From: an uncultured Oscillospiraceae bacterium
GTDB lineage: Bacteria; Bacillota; Clostridia; Oscillospirales; Ruminococcaceae
DNA: 20,516 bases
Direction: 5' to 3'
Assembly (NCBI GenBank): GCA_934481445.1
Contig: CAKSPC010000044.1
Coordinates: 1 to 20,516, forward strand
The number at the start of each line of letters is the position of its first letter. Position 1 is the stretch's first letter. A model generated the notes under the pieces. It was not told where the DNA came from, ran no database searches, and was given only the letters and a program-made list of their open reading frames with translations. Below are positions 8,723 through 16,081 of this stretch, piece after piece. A program made the position numbers and the translations under genes.

Positions 8723-9772
8723 ATGGAAAAAGTTGTGGTCAGCGCCAGCCGTACCTATGATATCCTTATCGGCGGCGGACTGATAGATAAAGCGGGCGAA
8801 TACATAGCACAGGCGGTTAAATCCCGCAGGACGGCCGTTATCACCGATGATAATGTAGACGCATTCTACGGCGAGAGGCTGATGAGATCCCTTGCGGGCG
8901 CGGGCTTTTCGGCGGTAAAGTATGTATTCCCGCACGGCGAGGCTTCAAAAAATCATGCAACGCTTCTCGGAATATATGATTTCCTTGCGGAGAACGGATT
9001 TACGCGTTCCGATTTTCTTATTGCACTTGGCGGCGGCGTTGTCGGCGATACGGTAGGATTTGCGGCGGCAACGTATATGCGCGGCATTGATTTCGTGCAG
9101 ATACCCACATCTCTGCTGGCGCAGGTAGACAGCTCCGTCGGCGGCAAGACCGCGGTCGACATCGCGGGCGGAAAAAATCTCGTAGGCGCATTTCATCAGC
9201 CTGCGCTGGTTCTGTGCGATACAGATACGCTTAACACCCTTACTCCCGAATTCTTTGCGGACGGACTTGGCGAAGTAGTAAAGTACGGCATGATAAAATC
9301 CGCCGAACTGTTCGATATCCTCACCGAAAAGGACATAAAGGAGAATATTATAGATATAGTTAAGCGCTGCGTTACCATCAAGGCGGAGGTCGTAAAAAAC
9401 GACGAGCGCGAAAAGGGCGAGCGTATGCTGCTTAATTTCGGACACACCCTTGCGCACGCAATTGAAAAATACTATAACTACAGCGGAATGACTCATGGAA
9501 GCGCAGTTGCGGTCGGCATGAGCGTGTTCACACACATCGCCGAAAGACGCGGAATGTGCGCCGCGGGCACATCTGAAAAGCTTGACGCGCTGCTTATAAA
9601 GTGTGGTCTGCCCATTACAGACAGCGCCCCGATGGATGAGCTGTATAAAAACTCTCTTGGTGACAAAAAGCACCTTGCGAATGGCATGAACATCGTTATC
9701 TGCCCTGAAATCGGAAAGAGCAGCGTTGTTAATTATACCGAGGAAGAGTACGCCGAATTTCTTAAAAGCTGA
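8723..9772 (+). CDS. aroB: 3-dehydroquinate synthase
   Basis: AroB uses NAD and a divalent metal to cyclise DAHP to 3-dehydroquinate, the second step of the shikimate pathway, in the cytoplasm. The 349-residue protein is of usual size. It has the nucleotide-binding GGGVVGDTVGF at about 103-113, IPTSLLAQVDSSVGGKTAVD, the KNLVGAFHQP segment, and the metal ligand regions GLGEVVKYG (about 181-189), NFGHTLAHAIE (about 238-248) and THGSAVAVGM. Start ATG 8723 has GGAGG at 8710-8714. It is the first gene of the operon, with aroA beginning 11 bases after its stop. Confidence 0.96.
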   Translation: MEKVVVSASRTYDILIGGGLIDKAGEYIAQAVKSRRTAVITDDNVDAFYGERLMRSLAGAGFSAVKYVFPHGEASKNHATLLGIYDFLAENGFTRSDFLIALGGGVVGDTVGFAAATYMRGIDFVQIPTSLLAQVDSSVGGKTAVDIAGGKNLVGAFHQPALVLCDTDTLNTLTPEFFADGLGEVVKYGMIKSAELFDILTEKDIKENIIDIVKRCVTIKAEVVKNDEREKGERMLLNFGHTLAHAIEKYYNYSGMTHGSAVAVGMSVFTHIAERRGMCAAGTSEKLDALLIKCGLPITDSAPMDELYKNSLGDKKHLANGMNIVICPEIGKSSVVNYTEEEYAEFLKS

Positions 9773-9783
9773 GGAGAAACCTG

Positions 9784-11010
9784 ATGAATATTGAAATAAC
9801 CCCGAAGATGCTTAGCGGAACCATCGTCATACCGCCGTCGAAAAGCATATCCCACCGCGCGCTTATCTGCGCCGCTCTTTCCGAGGGCGAAAGCGTTCTG
9901 AAAAACGTCCTTGACTGCGAAGATATCGACGCCACCCGTTCCGCGCTAGAAACACTGGGCGCAGAATTCCGCACGGAAAACGGCGTTACATACGTTAAGG
10001 GTATAACAAATCCCCCTGCAAAAGCTGAGATAGACTGCCGCGAGTCCGGTTCTACGCTTCGCTTCCTTATCCCCGTTGCGGCGGCGCTCGGCGTTGAAGC
10101 TACCTTTACAGGCACCGGAAAGCTTCCAACGCGCCCCATCACGCCATATCTTGAGGAATTCCCGAAGCATGGCGTGGAGTTTGTTTCGGACACTATGCCC
10201 TATCATATCAAGGGAAAACTCACCGCGGGTGTTTATCCGGTTACTGGCGATATCTCGTCGCAGTTTATAACGGGGCTTCTGCTTGCACTTCCGCTGGTGG
10301 AGGGCAGCAGCACGATACAACTCACCACGCCGTTACAGTCCAGACCGTATGCTGATATCACAGTGAACTGCATGAAAACATTCGGCGTGGAAACGCTCGA
10401 ATTTAACGGAAATTACTCTGTAAAGGGCGTTCAGAAGTACATCCCCTGCGAATACCACGTTGAGGGCGACTGCTCGCAGGCGGCGTTCTTTGCTGTCGCG
10501 AACAGGCTCGGCGCAGATATTACGCTGGATGGGATCAACCGCGCGAGCGTTCAGGGAGACCGCGCCGTATTTGATATAATCGACGGGCTGCTTCAGGTGG
10601 GAGAAAACTACGCCGGTTTTGACGTGGATGCGACGGATATCCCCGACCTTGTTCCTGTGCTGACCGTGCTTGCCTGCTTTGCGGACAGCACCTCACACAT
10701 ACGCGGGTGCAAGCGCCTGCGCATAAAGGAGAGCGACCGCCTTGTATCCATTTCTACGGTGCTTAATTCCCTCGGCGCGGATGTGAAGATAGTTAACGAC
10801 GAGCTTGAAATTAACGGCGTTAAGGAGCTTCACGGCGGAGTATGCAGTAGCTTCAACGACCACAGAATCGCAATGTCCCTTGCGGTTGCTTCCCAGCGCT
10901 GCACGGATAAACTTATAATCACGGACGCGGAATGCGTCGGAAAATCCTACCCGACATTCTTTGAGGATTTCCGTTCTCTCGGAGGTGAATACGATGTCAT
11001 CATGCTTTAA
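9784..11010 (+). CDS. aroA: 3-phosphoshikimate 1-carboxyvinyltransferase (EPSP synthase)
   Basis: AroA joins phosphoenolpyruvate to shikimate-3-phosphate to give EPSP, the sixth step of the shikimate pathway and the target of glyphosate. Recognisable motifs over its 408 residues are PPSKSISHRALICAALSEG near residue 17, RESGSTLRFLIP near 86, LPTRPI near 116, GDISSQFITGLLLALP near 157, DIPDLVPVL near 285, IKESDRL near 318 and FNDHRIAMS near 357. The SGSTLRFLIP form (instead of NAGTAMR) suggests a Firmicutes variant outside class I; glyphosate response cannot be told from this. It is slightly shorter than the common ~430 residues. GAGGAG precedes the ATG, and its 3' end overlaps aroC by 17 bases. 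Confidence 0.95.
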   Translation: MNIEITPKMLSGTIVIPPSKSISHRALICAALSEGESVLKNVLDCEDIDATRSALETLGAEFRTENGVTYVKGITNPPAKAEIDCRESGSTLRFLIPVAAALGVEATFTGTGKLPTRPITPYLEEFPKHGVEFVSDTMPYHIKGKLTAGVYPVTGDISSQFITGLLLALPLVEGSSTIQLTTPLQSRPYADITVNCMKTFGVETLEFNGNYSVKGVQKYIPCEYHVEGDCSQAAFFAVANRLGADITLDGINRASVQGDRAVFDIIDGLLQVGENYAGFDVDATDIPDLVPVLTVLACFADSTSHIRGCKRLRIKESDRLVSISTVLNSLGADVKIVNDELEINGVKELHGGVCSSFNDHRIAMSLAVASQRCTDKLIITDAECVGKSYPTFFEDFRSLGGEYDVIML

Positions 11011-12082
11011 CGGAGGAATAACCGTGTCACTGTTCGGCGAAAGCCACGGAAAGGGCATTGGTGTTGTTATCGACAATCTCCCTGCGGGCGAAGAGCTTGA
11101 CCTTGATGAGATAGGAAAGTTCATGGCGCGGCGCGCTCCCAAAAAGGACGGTACCAGCACTATGCGCTCCGAAAAGGATATTCCCGAGATACTTTCGGGA
11201 TACTATAACGGAAAGACCACGGGCACTCCCCTTGCGGCGGTGATTTTCAACACCGACCAGCACTCGGGTGATTACGGTAATATTTCTCATATCGCACGCC
11301 CCGCGCACGCGGATTACACGGGATATCTCCGCTATAATGGCGCGAACGATCCCCGCGGCGGCGGGCACTTTTCGGGAAGAATAACCGCGCCGCTCTGCTT
11401 TGCTGGAGCGGTCTGCGCGCAGATACTGAAGCACAGGGGAATAACCACCGGCGCGCATATACTTTCGGTAAAGAATGTGCGTGATGAAGCGTTTGACCCC
11501 GTGAATGTAACAGCGGAGCAGCTTGAGGCGGTCAGGTCGCGCACGTTTCCGGTTTTGACGGACGAAGCGGAAGCGCAGATGCGCGCGGTCATCAATTCCG
11601 CAAGAGAAGCGCTGGACAGCGTGGGCGGGATTATTGAATGCGCGGCGGTCGGCTTCCCCGCCGGTATAGGCTCTCCCATGATGGACGGGCTGGAGAACAC
11701 GATTTCAAGGCTTGTCTTTGCAGTGCCTGCCGTTAAGGGCCTGGAATTCGGAAACGGATTTGAATGCGCAAACCTTTTCGGCAGCGAAAACAACGATTCA
11801 TTTGAAATAAATGACGGAAAGCCCGTCACCGTTACGAATAACCACGGAGGTATCCTCGGCGGAATAAGCTCGGGGATGCCCGTGATTTTTCGCGCGGCGT
11901 TCAAGCCAACGCCATCCATTTCTCGCCCGCAGAAGAGCTTTGATTTCAAGAATATGACGGAGCAGGAGCTTGTTATCAAGGGCAGGCACGATCCGTGTGT
12001 TGTTCCGCGCGCGGTGCCCTGCATTGAATCCGCAATGAATATCGCATTGGTTTCGGCGCTTATGGAACATCCGAATATCTGA
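10994..12082 (+). CDS. aroC: Chorismate synthase
   Basis: AroC converts EPSP to chorismate, the last step of the shared aromatic pathway, using reduced FMN as catalyst. The 362-residue protein has LFGESHGKGIG near residue 14, the MARRAPKKDG and EKDIPEILSG segments, RPAHADYTG, DPRGGGHFSGRITA near 116, GIGSPMMDGLEN and a standard C-terminus. The ATG at 10994 is chosen because GGAGGTG lies 7 bases upstream; an upstream start at 10961 lacks such a site and adds a tail foreign to the family. It starts inside the last codons of aroA, which suggests translational coupling. Confidence 0.95.
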   Translation: MSSCFNGGITVSLFGESHGKGIGVVIDNLPAGEELDLDEIGKFMARRAPKKDGTSTMRSEKDIPEILSGYYNGKTTGTPLAAVIFNTDQHSGDYGNISHIARPAHADYTGYLRYNGANDPRGGGHFSGRITAPLCFAGAVCAQILKHRGITTGAHILSVKNVRDEAFDPVNVTAEQLEAVRSRTFPVLTDEAEAQMRAVINSAREALDSVGGIIECAAVGFPAGIGSPMMDGLENTISRLVFAVPAVKGLEFGNGFECANLFGSENNDSFEINDGKPVTVTNNHGGILGGISSGMPVIFRAAFKPTPSISRPQKSFDFKNMTEQELVIKGRHDPCVVPRAVPCIESAMNIALVSALMEHPNI

Positions 12083-12099
12083 AAAACGGAGGAGATACT

Positions 12100-12642
12100 T
12101 TGGAAACACCAAGGATCAGAATTGAAAACATCGACAAGATAAGAGTTTTGGTATGCCATCTGATATATTCGCTCGGCTGCCCTCTGACAAAAAATCAGCT
12201 TATCGAAATAACCTCGCTGGAGGAAGCGGTAAATTATTTCAATCTTATGTCCGCCCTCGAAAATATCGGCGATCGCCTTTGCGTTGTGGAAGAAGTTGAC
12301 GGCGAGACTGTCTACTCCAACACAAAGCTCGGCGTAAAGGCAGCGCGCGAGCTCGGCGACACGCTTCCCGCGTCGATAAAAGAGAAGATGTTTGACGAGG
12401 CCGTTAAGGTATACACCCGCGACGCGATGAAGAAAAAAGGCTCGCTGCTTGCCGTACGTTATGTCAACAATGCAAACGGAAGCTGCACGGTCGGAATAAC
12501 CGTAAAGGATGAGGAAACAGGACGGCAGAAGTATTATCTCAGCGTTTCCGCAGAAAATTCTGAACGCGCCGAACAGATCAAGGATAAAATCACATCGGAT
12601 CCAAAGGCTTTCTCAAAGTATCTTGATGACTATTTCGGATAA
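12100..12642 (+). CDS. DUF4364 family protein, putative winged-helix regulator
   Basis: This 180-residue protein belongs to the DUF4364 family found in Clostridia, whose function is not established. The N-terminal ~75 residues (KIRVLVCHLIYSLG, LTKNQLIEITSLE, NYFNLMSALENIGDRL, then a strand pair ending in ETVYSNTKLG) look like a winged-helix DNA-binding domain. The C-terminal part (LAVRYVNNANGSCTVGITV, YYLSVSAEN) resembles a beta-rich domain. The start is TTG 12100, with GGAGGAG 5 bases upstream. It lies 18 bases after aroC, so it is co-transcribed with the aro genes and might regulate them or merely share the transcript. Confidence 0.8.
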   Translation: METPRIRIENIDKIRVLVCHLIYSLGCPLTKNQLIEITSLEEAVNYFNLMSALENIGDRLCVVEEVDGETVYSNTKLGVKAARELGDTLPASIKEKMFDEAVKVYTRDAMKKKGSLLAVRYVNNANGSCTVGITVKDEETGRQKYYLSVSAENSERAEQIKDKITSDPKAFSKYLDDYFG

Positions 12643-12664
12643 AAAATCAACCGCTGCAATTTTG

Positions 12665-12710
12665 ATATGCACCTCCAAAAGTAAGACATTTTTGGAGGTG
12701 CATATTTTTT
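12665..12710 (+). terminator. IS left-end hairpin that works as an intrinsic terminator
   Basis: A perfect 16-bp stem (12665-12680 with 12690-12705) around a 9-base loop is followed by TTTTT and then G. It starts inside the IS left end. Its place right after the DUF4364 gene means it probably ends aro-operon transcripts now. In the intact element it would have shielded the transposase from outside transcription. Confidence 0.75.
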
Positions 12711-12812
12711 GTGGGTAAAACAGGAAAAAACGTACTCGCCAGAATTCAAAAAAATGTTATAATGGATATGCGAGAAAACCACTTGGGTTATAAAGAAACA
12801 ACGAGGAAGTAT
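12711..12812 (+). pseudogene. IS3-family OrfA fragment with two offsetting frameshifts
   Basis: Starting at GTG 12711, the reading is GKTGK, then a frame slip, then NVIMDMRENHLGYKETTRKY. The middle frame gives TYSPEFK between two A runs (12725-12730 and 12748-12754). One A too many in the first run and one too few in the second explain both slips, restoring the family-like GKTGKTYSPEFKKNVIMD. Only about the first 35 residues of the helix-turn-helix protein remain before the deletion junction. Confidence 0.7.
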
Positions 12813-12819
12813 ACATCTG

Positions 12820-13080
12820 TTTGACAAGCTGCCTGATAATGCAGTGCCTTTGTTTCTTTCAGATCAAGGCTGGAAGTATCAACATAATGAATATCACTGT
12901 TTATTGGCTGAGCATAACATAACACAAAGTATGCCCGGAAATGGAAACGGTATAGATAACGTTGATGATTTCATTAATGAACTTCATAGTTATATCTATT
13001 ATTACAACAATGATAGAATTTCCACCAAATTATAAGGAATGAGCCCGGTGCAATACCGGACTCATTCCCAACCAATTTAA
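12820..13080 (+). pseudogene. IS3-family transposase OrfB C-terminal fragment with deletion and nonsense mutation
   Basis: The frame reads FDKLPDNAVPLFLSDQGWKY and continues with ITQSMPGNGNGIDN, a typical DDE-transposase segment of the rve superfamily. It then jumps directly to VDDFINELHSYIYYYNNDRI. About 25 residues are missing at that joint (near 12960), including the region that holds the catalytic Glu. A TAA at 13033-13035 stands where a Lys codon is expected, and the rest of the frame (GMSPVQYRTHSQPI) continues to a second TAA at 13080. No intact start exists. Confidence 0.8.
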
Positions 13081-13130
13081 TATTTTTTGTCTAAACTTTC
13101 GGTGGCACTTAATTTATGCAGCGGCTTTTT

Positions 13131-13691
13131 TTAGCAATGTATCTTCTCCTGATAGATATTGAGCAGTTCGCCGAACCGCTGGAAGTGCACGACCTCGCGG
13201 GCACGCAGGAACTTGATAACCTCGTTTACGTCGGGATCGTCCGACAGACGAAGAATGTTATCGTATGTTGCGCGTGCTTTCTGTTCTGCGGCTAGGTCTT
13301 CGGCAAGATCTGCGATGGGATCGGCCTTAGACTGAAGATATGCCGCCGTGAATGGTACTCCGTTTGCGTTTGCAGGATAAACCGCATTGGCGTGGTCAAC
13401 ATAATATGCAGCGTTTCCGTATTTATCAAAGCTGCGTGCACCCTCGCCGTCGGTAAGCTGTCCGACTATCGAACCGATTATCTCTAGGTGTGCCAGTTCC
13501 TCCGTCCCTATGTCCGTCAGAAGTCCCTTTCCCATGTTGTCGGGCATTGTGAAACGCTGCGAGAGATAGCGCAGGGATGCGCCAAGTTCTCCATCAGGAC
13601 CGCCGTATTGGCTTAAAATAATCCCCGCAAGCCTCGGATTTTTGTTTTTTATGCAGACAGGTATCTGCGTCCTTTTCTCAAAAATAAACAT
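13131..13691 (-). CDS. cotJC: Spore coat protein CotJC (manganese-catalase family)
   Basis: CotJC is a spore-coat protein of the manganese catalase family, made in the mother cell and assembled with CotJA and CotJB. The 186-residue protein has two ferritin-like helical halves with metal-ligand-like motifs: TEELAHLEIIG near residue 64 and REVVHFQRFGE near 170. Other family segments are SQYGGPDGELGASLRYLSQR and GLLTDIGTEE. Start ATG 13691 follows GAGGTGATGAT. It is the last gene of cotJABC, 18 bases after cotJB. Its stop codon overlaps the T tract of the split terminator. Confidence 0.93.
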   Translation of the reverse strand: MFIFEKRTQIPVCIKNKNPRLAGIILSQYGGPDGELGASLRYLSQRFTMPDNMGKGLLTDIGTEELAHLEIIGSIVGQLTDGEGARSFDKYGNAAYYVDHANAVYPANANGVPFTAAYLQSKADPIADLAEDLAAEQKARATYDNILRLSDDPDVNEVIKFLRAREVVHFQRFGELLNIYQEKIHC

Positions 13692-13709
13692 ATCATCACC
13701 TCAATTCTT

Positions 13710-14015
13710 TCAATTAAGCGGCGGCCATACGCCCTCGGGCCAGTCCCACTTTCCGTCCTTGCCTGCGGAGCACGGCGTCAGTGGGTAGAAGCTGTCCTCG
13801 AAGGCCGCCTTGCAGGCCTTGTACTGGCGGCACGCTTCGCGGTACATCTCAACGGCGCGAGCGTCGTTCGGATGAGTGTCAAGATAAAGCTTCAGATCCT
13901 GCGCGAAAAAATCTGCCTCCATAATTGCGCGGAGAAGCTCTTCGCAGCTGTTCTGCGGCGGTCTTACGTTGTTGTTCTGCCGGGGATTCGGGCGGGAGTT
14001 CATGTTATTTCCCAT
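13710..14015 (-). CDS. cotJB: Spore coat protein CotJB
   Basis: CotJB is a small coat component whose role is tied to CotJC and CotJA. Of its 101 residues, the first ~25 are low-complexity and Asn/Pro-rich. The conserved domain follows: ELLRAIMEADFFAQDLKLYL, DTHPNDARAVEMY, then a C-terminal PLTP...WDWPEGVWPPL tail typical of the family. Start ATG 14015 is chosen because GAGGGGG lies 7 bases before it. It overlaps the end of cotJA by 11 bases, implying translational coupling. Confidence 0.9.
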   Translation of the reverse strand: MGNNMNSRPNPRQNNNVRPPQNSCEELLRAIMEADFFAQDLKLYLDTHPNDARAVEMYREACRQYKACKAAFEDSFYPLTPCSAGKDGKWDWPEGVWPPLN

Positions 14016-14181
14016 TGTAAAGCCCCCTCTCATATTCGTCAATAGGGATGTTCAGTTCGGGGAAGATCGTTCCCACTCTTATAGCCTTGCTCGGTGAATA
14101 CACCTTTTCCATGCGCTGCACGGGAACATAGGCGTAGCCGGGGCGCCTTACGGGCTTGAACGGCTCTTTGTAGTTTTCCAT
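14005..14181 (-). CDS. cotJA: Spore coat associated protein CotJA
   Basis: CotJA is the small first member of the cotJABC coat operon. The 58-residue protein shows the family pattern: YVPVQRMEKVYSPSKAIRVG followed by TIFPELNIPIDEYERG. ATG 14181 is preferred over an upstream ATG at 14199 because AGGAG lies 6 bases before it. It is divergent from the spoVB-like gene, with about 145 bases between their starts. In Bacillus the operon depends on sigma-E, but I see no convincing sigma-E promoter here. Confidence 0.88.
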   Translation of the reverse strand: MENYKEPFKPVRRPGYAYVPVQRMEKVYSPSKAIRVGTIFPELNIPIDEYERGLYNGK

Positions 14182-14326
14182 AGATTGCTCCTTTCTCATC
14201 GGATGCGGCGGTATATCGCCTGATTAATAATATGTTCCTGCCGCGCTTTTGGTTACGCGGCATAAACCGTCCGCGCCGAAAATAAACTTGTACAAAAAGA
14301 GTTATCCGTTGGAAAGGACTAAATCT

Positions 14327-16024
14327 ATGACAGAAAAAAACTACGTAAAAAACACCGTGATATTGTTTATTTCCATGGCAATAACAAAAATAGTCGGTGC
14401 GCTGTTCAAGATACCACTTGCAAATCTCCTCGGCGGAACAGGCATGGGTTACTTTTCTACAGCATACGGACTTTACTCGCCTGTTTTCGCGCTGACCGCA
14501 GCAGGAGTACCAACCGTTATGATGAGGATAACCGCGCAGAGCCTTGCAGCGGGCAGAAACGAGTATGCTGCGGCGGTCAAAAAAAATGCACTTGTTCTTT
14601 TTTCGGCGATAGGGCTTGCCGGAACGCTGGCTGTATTTATATTCGCCGCGCCGTTTGCGCGATATATTGCCTGCTCCCCCGAAAGCACACCTGCGATCAT
14701 GTGTATTGCCCCCGCAGTTATGCTGTGCTGCACTGCCTGCGTGCTCAGGGGTTATTATGAGGGCATGTCGGATGTTATGCCGTCTGCGTCTGCGGCGGTA
14801 GCGGAGGCGGCTTCGCGGGCGGTTTTCGGGCTTGCGGCGGCATTCGCGGTGCTTTTCAGGGCGCGGGAGTGTGCAGAGAGCGGCAGGCTTTTCTTCGGGA
14901 GGATAATCTGCAGCACGGACGAGGCTCTTCCCTATGCCGCGGCGGGAGCAGTGCTGGCGGTGAGCATAAGCGAGCTGTGCGGTCTTATAACCCTTATATT
15001 ATGCGACCGCAGGCACAGCCGCCTTTGCGCGCCGTGCAGAATGGTTTTCAGCAGGCGGGAGATTTATCTCAGACTATTGAAAGAAGCTGCGCCTATAGCA
15101 GCTTCTGCACTGGTCATGAACTGCGTTTCCTTTGCCGACCTGCTTACCGTTACGCGCACGCTCGGCAATTCCGTTAAGGTTAACAGCGCGTTCTTTACAG
15201 AGCATTTCGCGGATATACTGCCATTCTGCGGCGGATTAGAGGGGCTGCCGAACTTCATGTACGGAAGTTATACGGGAATCGCAATGTCGCTGTTTATGCT
15301 GATACCATCCTTTGCGGGGATGACGGATAAGACATCCTCCCCCGCCATTGCGGCGGCATGGGAGATTCGTGATAGTTCGCTTATTTCAGAAAATATAACC
15401 ATGCAGCTCCGCGCCTGCTCGCTTATCGGTTGTCCTGCATGCTTCGGTGCGGCGGCGCTTGCCGAGCCGATACTTCGTATGCTGTACAGAAGCCGCGAAG
15501 CGGAGGTCACGGTCTGCCTTGATTCTTTTGTGATACTCTGCATGGGCGGACTGTTTATGGTGCTTTCCGGGGCAATGTTCGGAATATTCCAGGCGGTCGG
15601 AAAGGCACATATCCCACTGATACTGATGATTTGCTCCGTTGCGGTGAAGCTTGTGCTCAATCCGATACTTATATCCTTGCCGCAGCTCAGCATTGCAGGT
15701 GCGGCTGTTTCCAGCGCTGCGGGGTATGTTATCATGACAGCAGGCGCCTGCATCGCGCTTCACCGAATTATTCCGAGCGGCGTGAGCGTTTTTCGGGCTG
15801 TGTTCCCTGCGGCACTGTGCGGCGCTTCCTGCGGCGTTGCCGCAGGATTTTCATATAATTTTATGACAAGATACCTTGATAGTAATTTAGGCGTGATTTT
15901 ATCGGTCGGAATAGGTGCTTTTGTTTATGTAATATTACTGATTTTAACAGGGAATTTTCGTGCAGGTGGCATAATAAAGCGAAAAATCGAAAAAAATTTT
16001 AAAAACCCCTTGAAAAATAAATGA
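14327..16024 (+). CDS. SpoVB/MurJ-like polysaccharide flippase (YabM position)
   Basis: This 565-residue integral membrane protein has about 14 hydrophobic helices and belongs to the MOP flippase superfamily (SpoVB, MurJ, Wzx). Such proteins move lipid-linked sugar precursors across the membrane; SpoVB-type members serve spore cortex or cell wall synthesis. Family features are the N-terminal NTVILFISMAITKIVGALFK, IPLANLLGGTGMGYFSTAYG and GLYSPVFALTAAGVP segments. ATG 14327 has AAAGGA 8 bases upstream; an in-frame start at 14249 adds a charged tail without a ribosome site. Its place before mazG matches B. subtilis yabM, so it is likely a YabM-type paralogue; substrate is inferred. Confidence 0.88.
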   Translation: MTEKNYVKNTVILFISMAITKIVGALFKIPLANLLGGTGMGYFSTAYGLYSPVFALTAAGVPTVMMRITAQSLAAGRNEYAAAVKKNALVLFSAIGLAGTLAVFIFAAPFARYIACSPESTPAIMCIAPAVMLCCTACVLRGYYEGMSDVMPSASAAVAEAASRAVFGLAAAFAVLFRARECAESGRLFFGRIICSTDEALPYAAAGAVLAVSISELCGLITLILCDRRHSRLCAPCRMVFSRREIYLRLLKEAAPIAASALVMNCVSFADLLTVTRTLGNSVKVNSAFFTEHFADILPFCGGLEGLPNFMYGSYTGIAMSLFMLIPSFAGMTDKTSSPAIAAAWEIRDSSLISENITMQLRACSLIGCPACFGAAALAEPILRMLYRSREAEVTVCLDSFVILCMGGLFMVLSGAMFGIFQAVGKAHIPLILMICSVAVKLVLNPILISLPQLSIAGAAVSSAAGYVIMTAGACIALHRIIPSGVSVFRAVFPAALCGASCGVAAGFSYNFMTRYLDSNLGVILSVGIGAFVYVILLILTGNFRAGGIIKRKIEKNFKNPLKNK

Positions 16025-16038
16025 AAATAGGGTAAGAT
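16010..16038 (+). promoter_or_regulatory. Possible sigma-A promoter of mazG
   Basis: TTGAAA (16010-16015) and TAAGAT (16033-16038) are 17 bases apart, beginning in the last codons of the flippase gene and about 44 bases before the mazG start. The -10 match is moderate. Confidence 0.45.
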
Positions 16039-16081
16039 ATATAAGGTATCGTCAAAAAAGCGGCAAAGGAGTTATGATCGT

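Larger units (their letters stand above)
12663..13110 (+). mobile_element. Decayed, internally deleted IS3-family (IS150-like) insertion sequence
   Basis: About 450 bases hold both ends of an IS3-type element but only scraps of its two genes. The left end runs TGATATGCACCTCC and the right end ...GGTGGCACTT; when inverted, both share AAAGT-like and exact AGACA segments, so these are degraded terminal inverted repeats. Family elements are usually 1.2-1.5 kb, so most of the inside is lost. AATTT occurs on both flanks (12658-12662 and 13111-13115), a possible target duplication. The element cannot make an active transposase. Exact ends are uncertain by a few bases. Confidence 0.75.
12651..13132. 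terminator. Former bidirectional intrinsic terminator split by an IS insertion
   Basis: CCGCTGCA (12651-12658) just after the DUF4364 stop is the exact reverse complement of TGCAGCGG (13117-13124) just after the IS remnant. An A tract (AAAAAA, 12641-12646) precedes the left arm and a T tract (13126-13132) follows the right arm. Removing the IS and one copy of a short ATTT duplication would leave an 8-bp stem with a 5-base loop, a typical terminator between two convergent operons. The reconstruction is inference; the matching arms and tracts are seen directly. The cotJC stop codon overlaps the T tract. Confidence 0.6.

Noticed and set aside
8945..9673. A 242-codon open frame on the minus strand opposite aroB
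   Set aside because: Shadow of aroB; no start context and no recognisable domain.
14182..14326. Possible sigma-E promoter for cotJA and a 7-bp hairpin (TGCCGCG...CGCGGCA, 14239-14262)
   Set aside because: An ACATATT-like -35 exists, but the -10 candidate and spacing fit poorly; the hairpin is short, has a 10-base loop and lacks a T tract.
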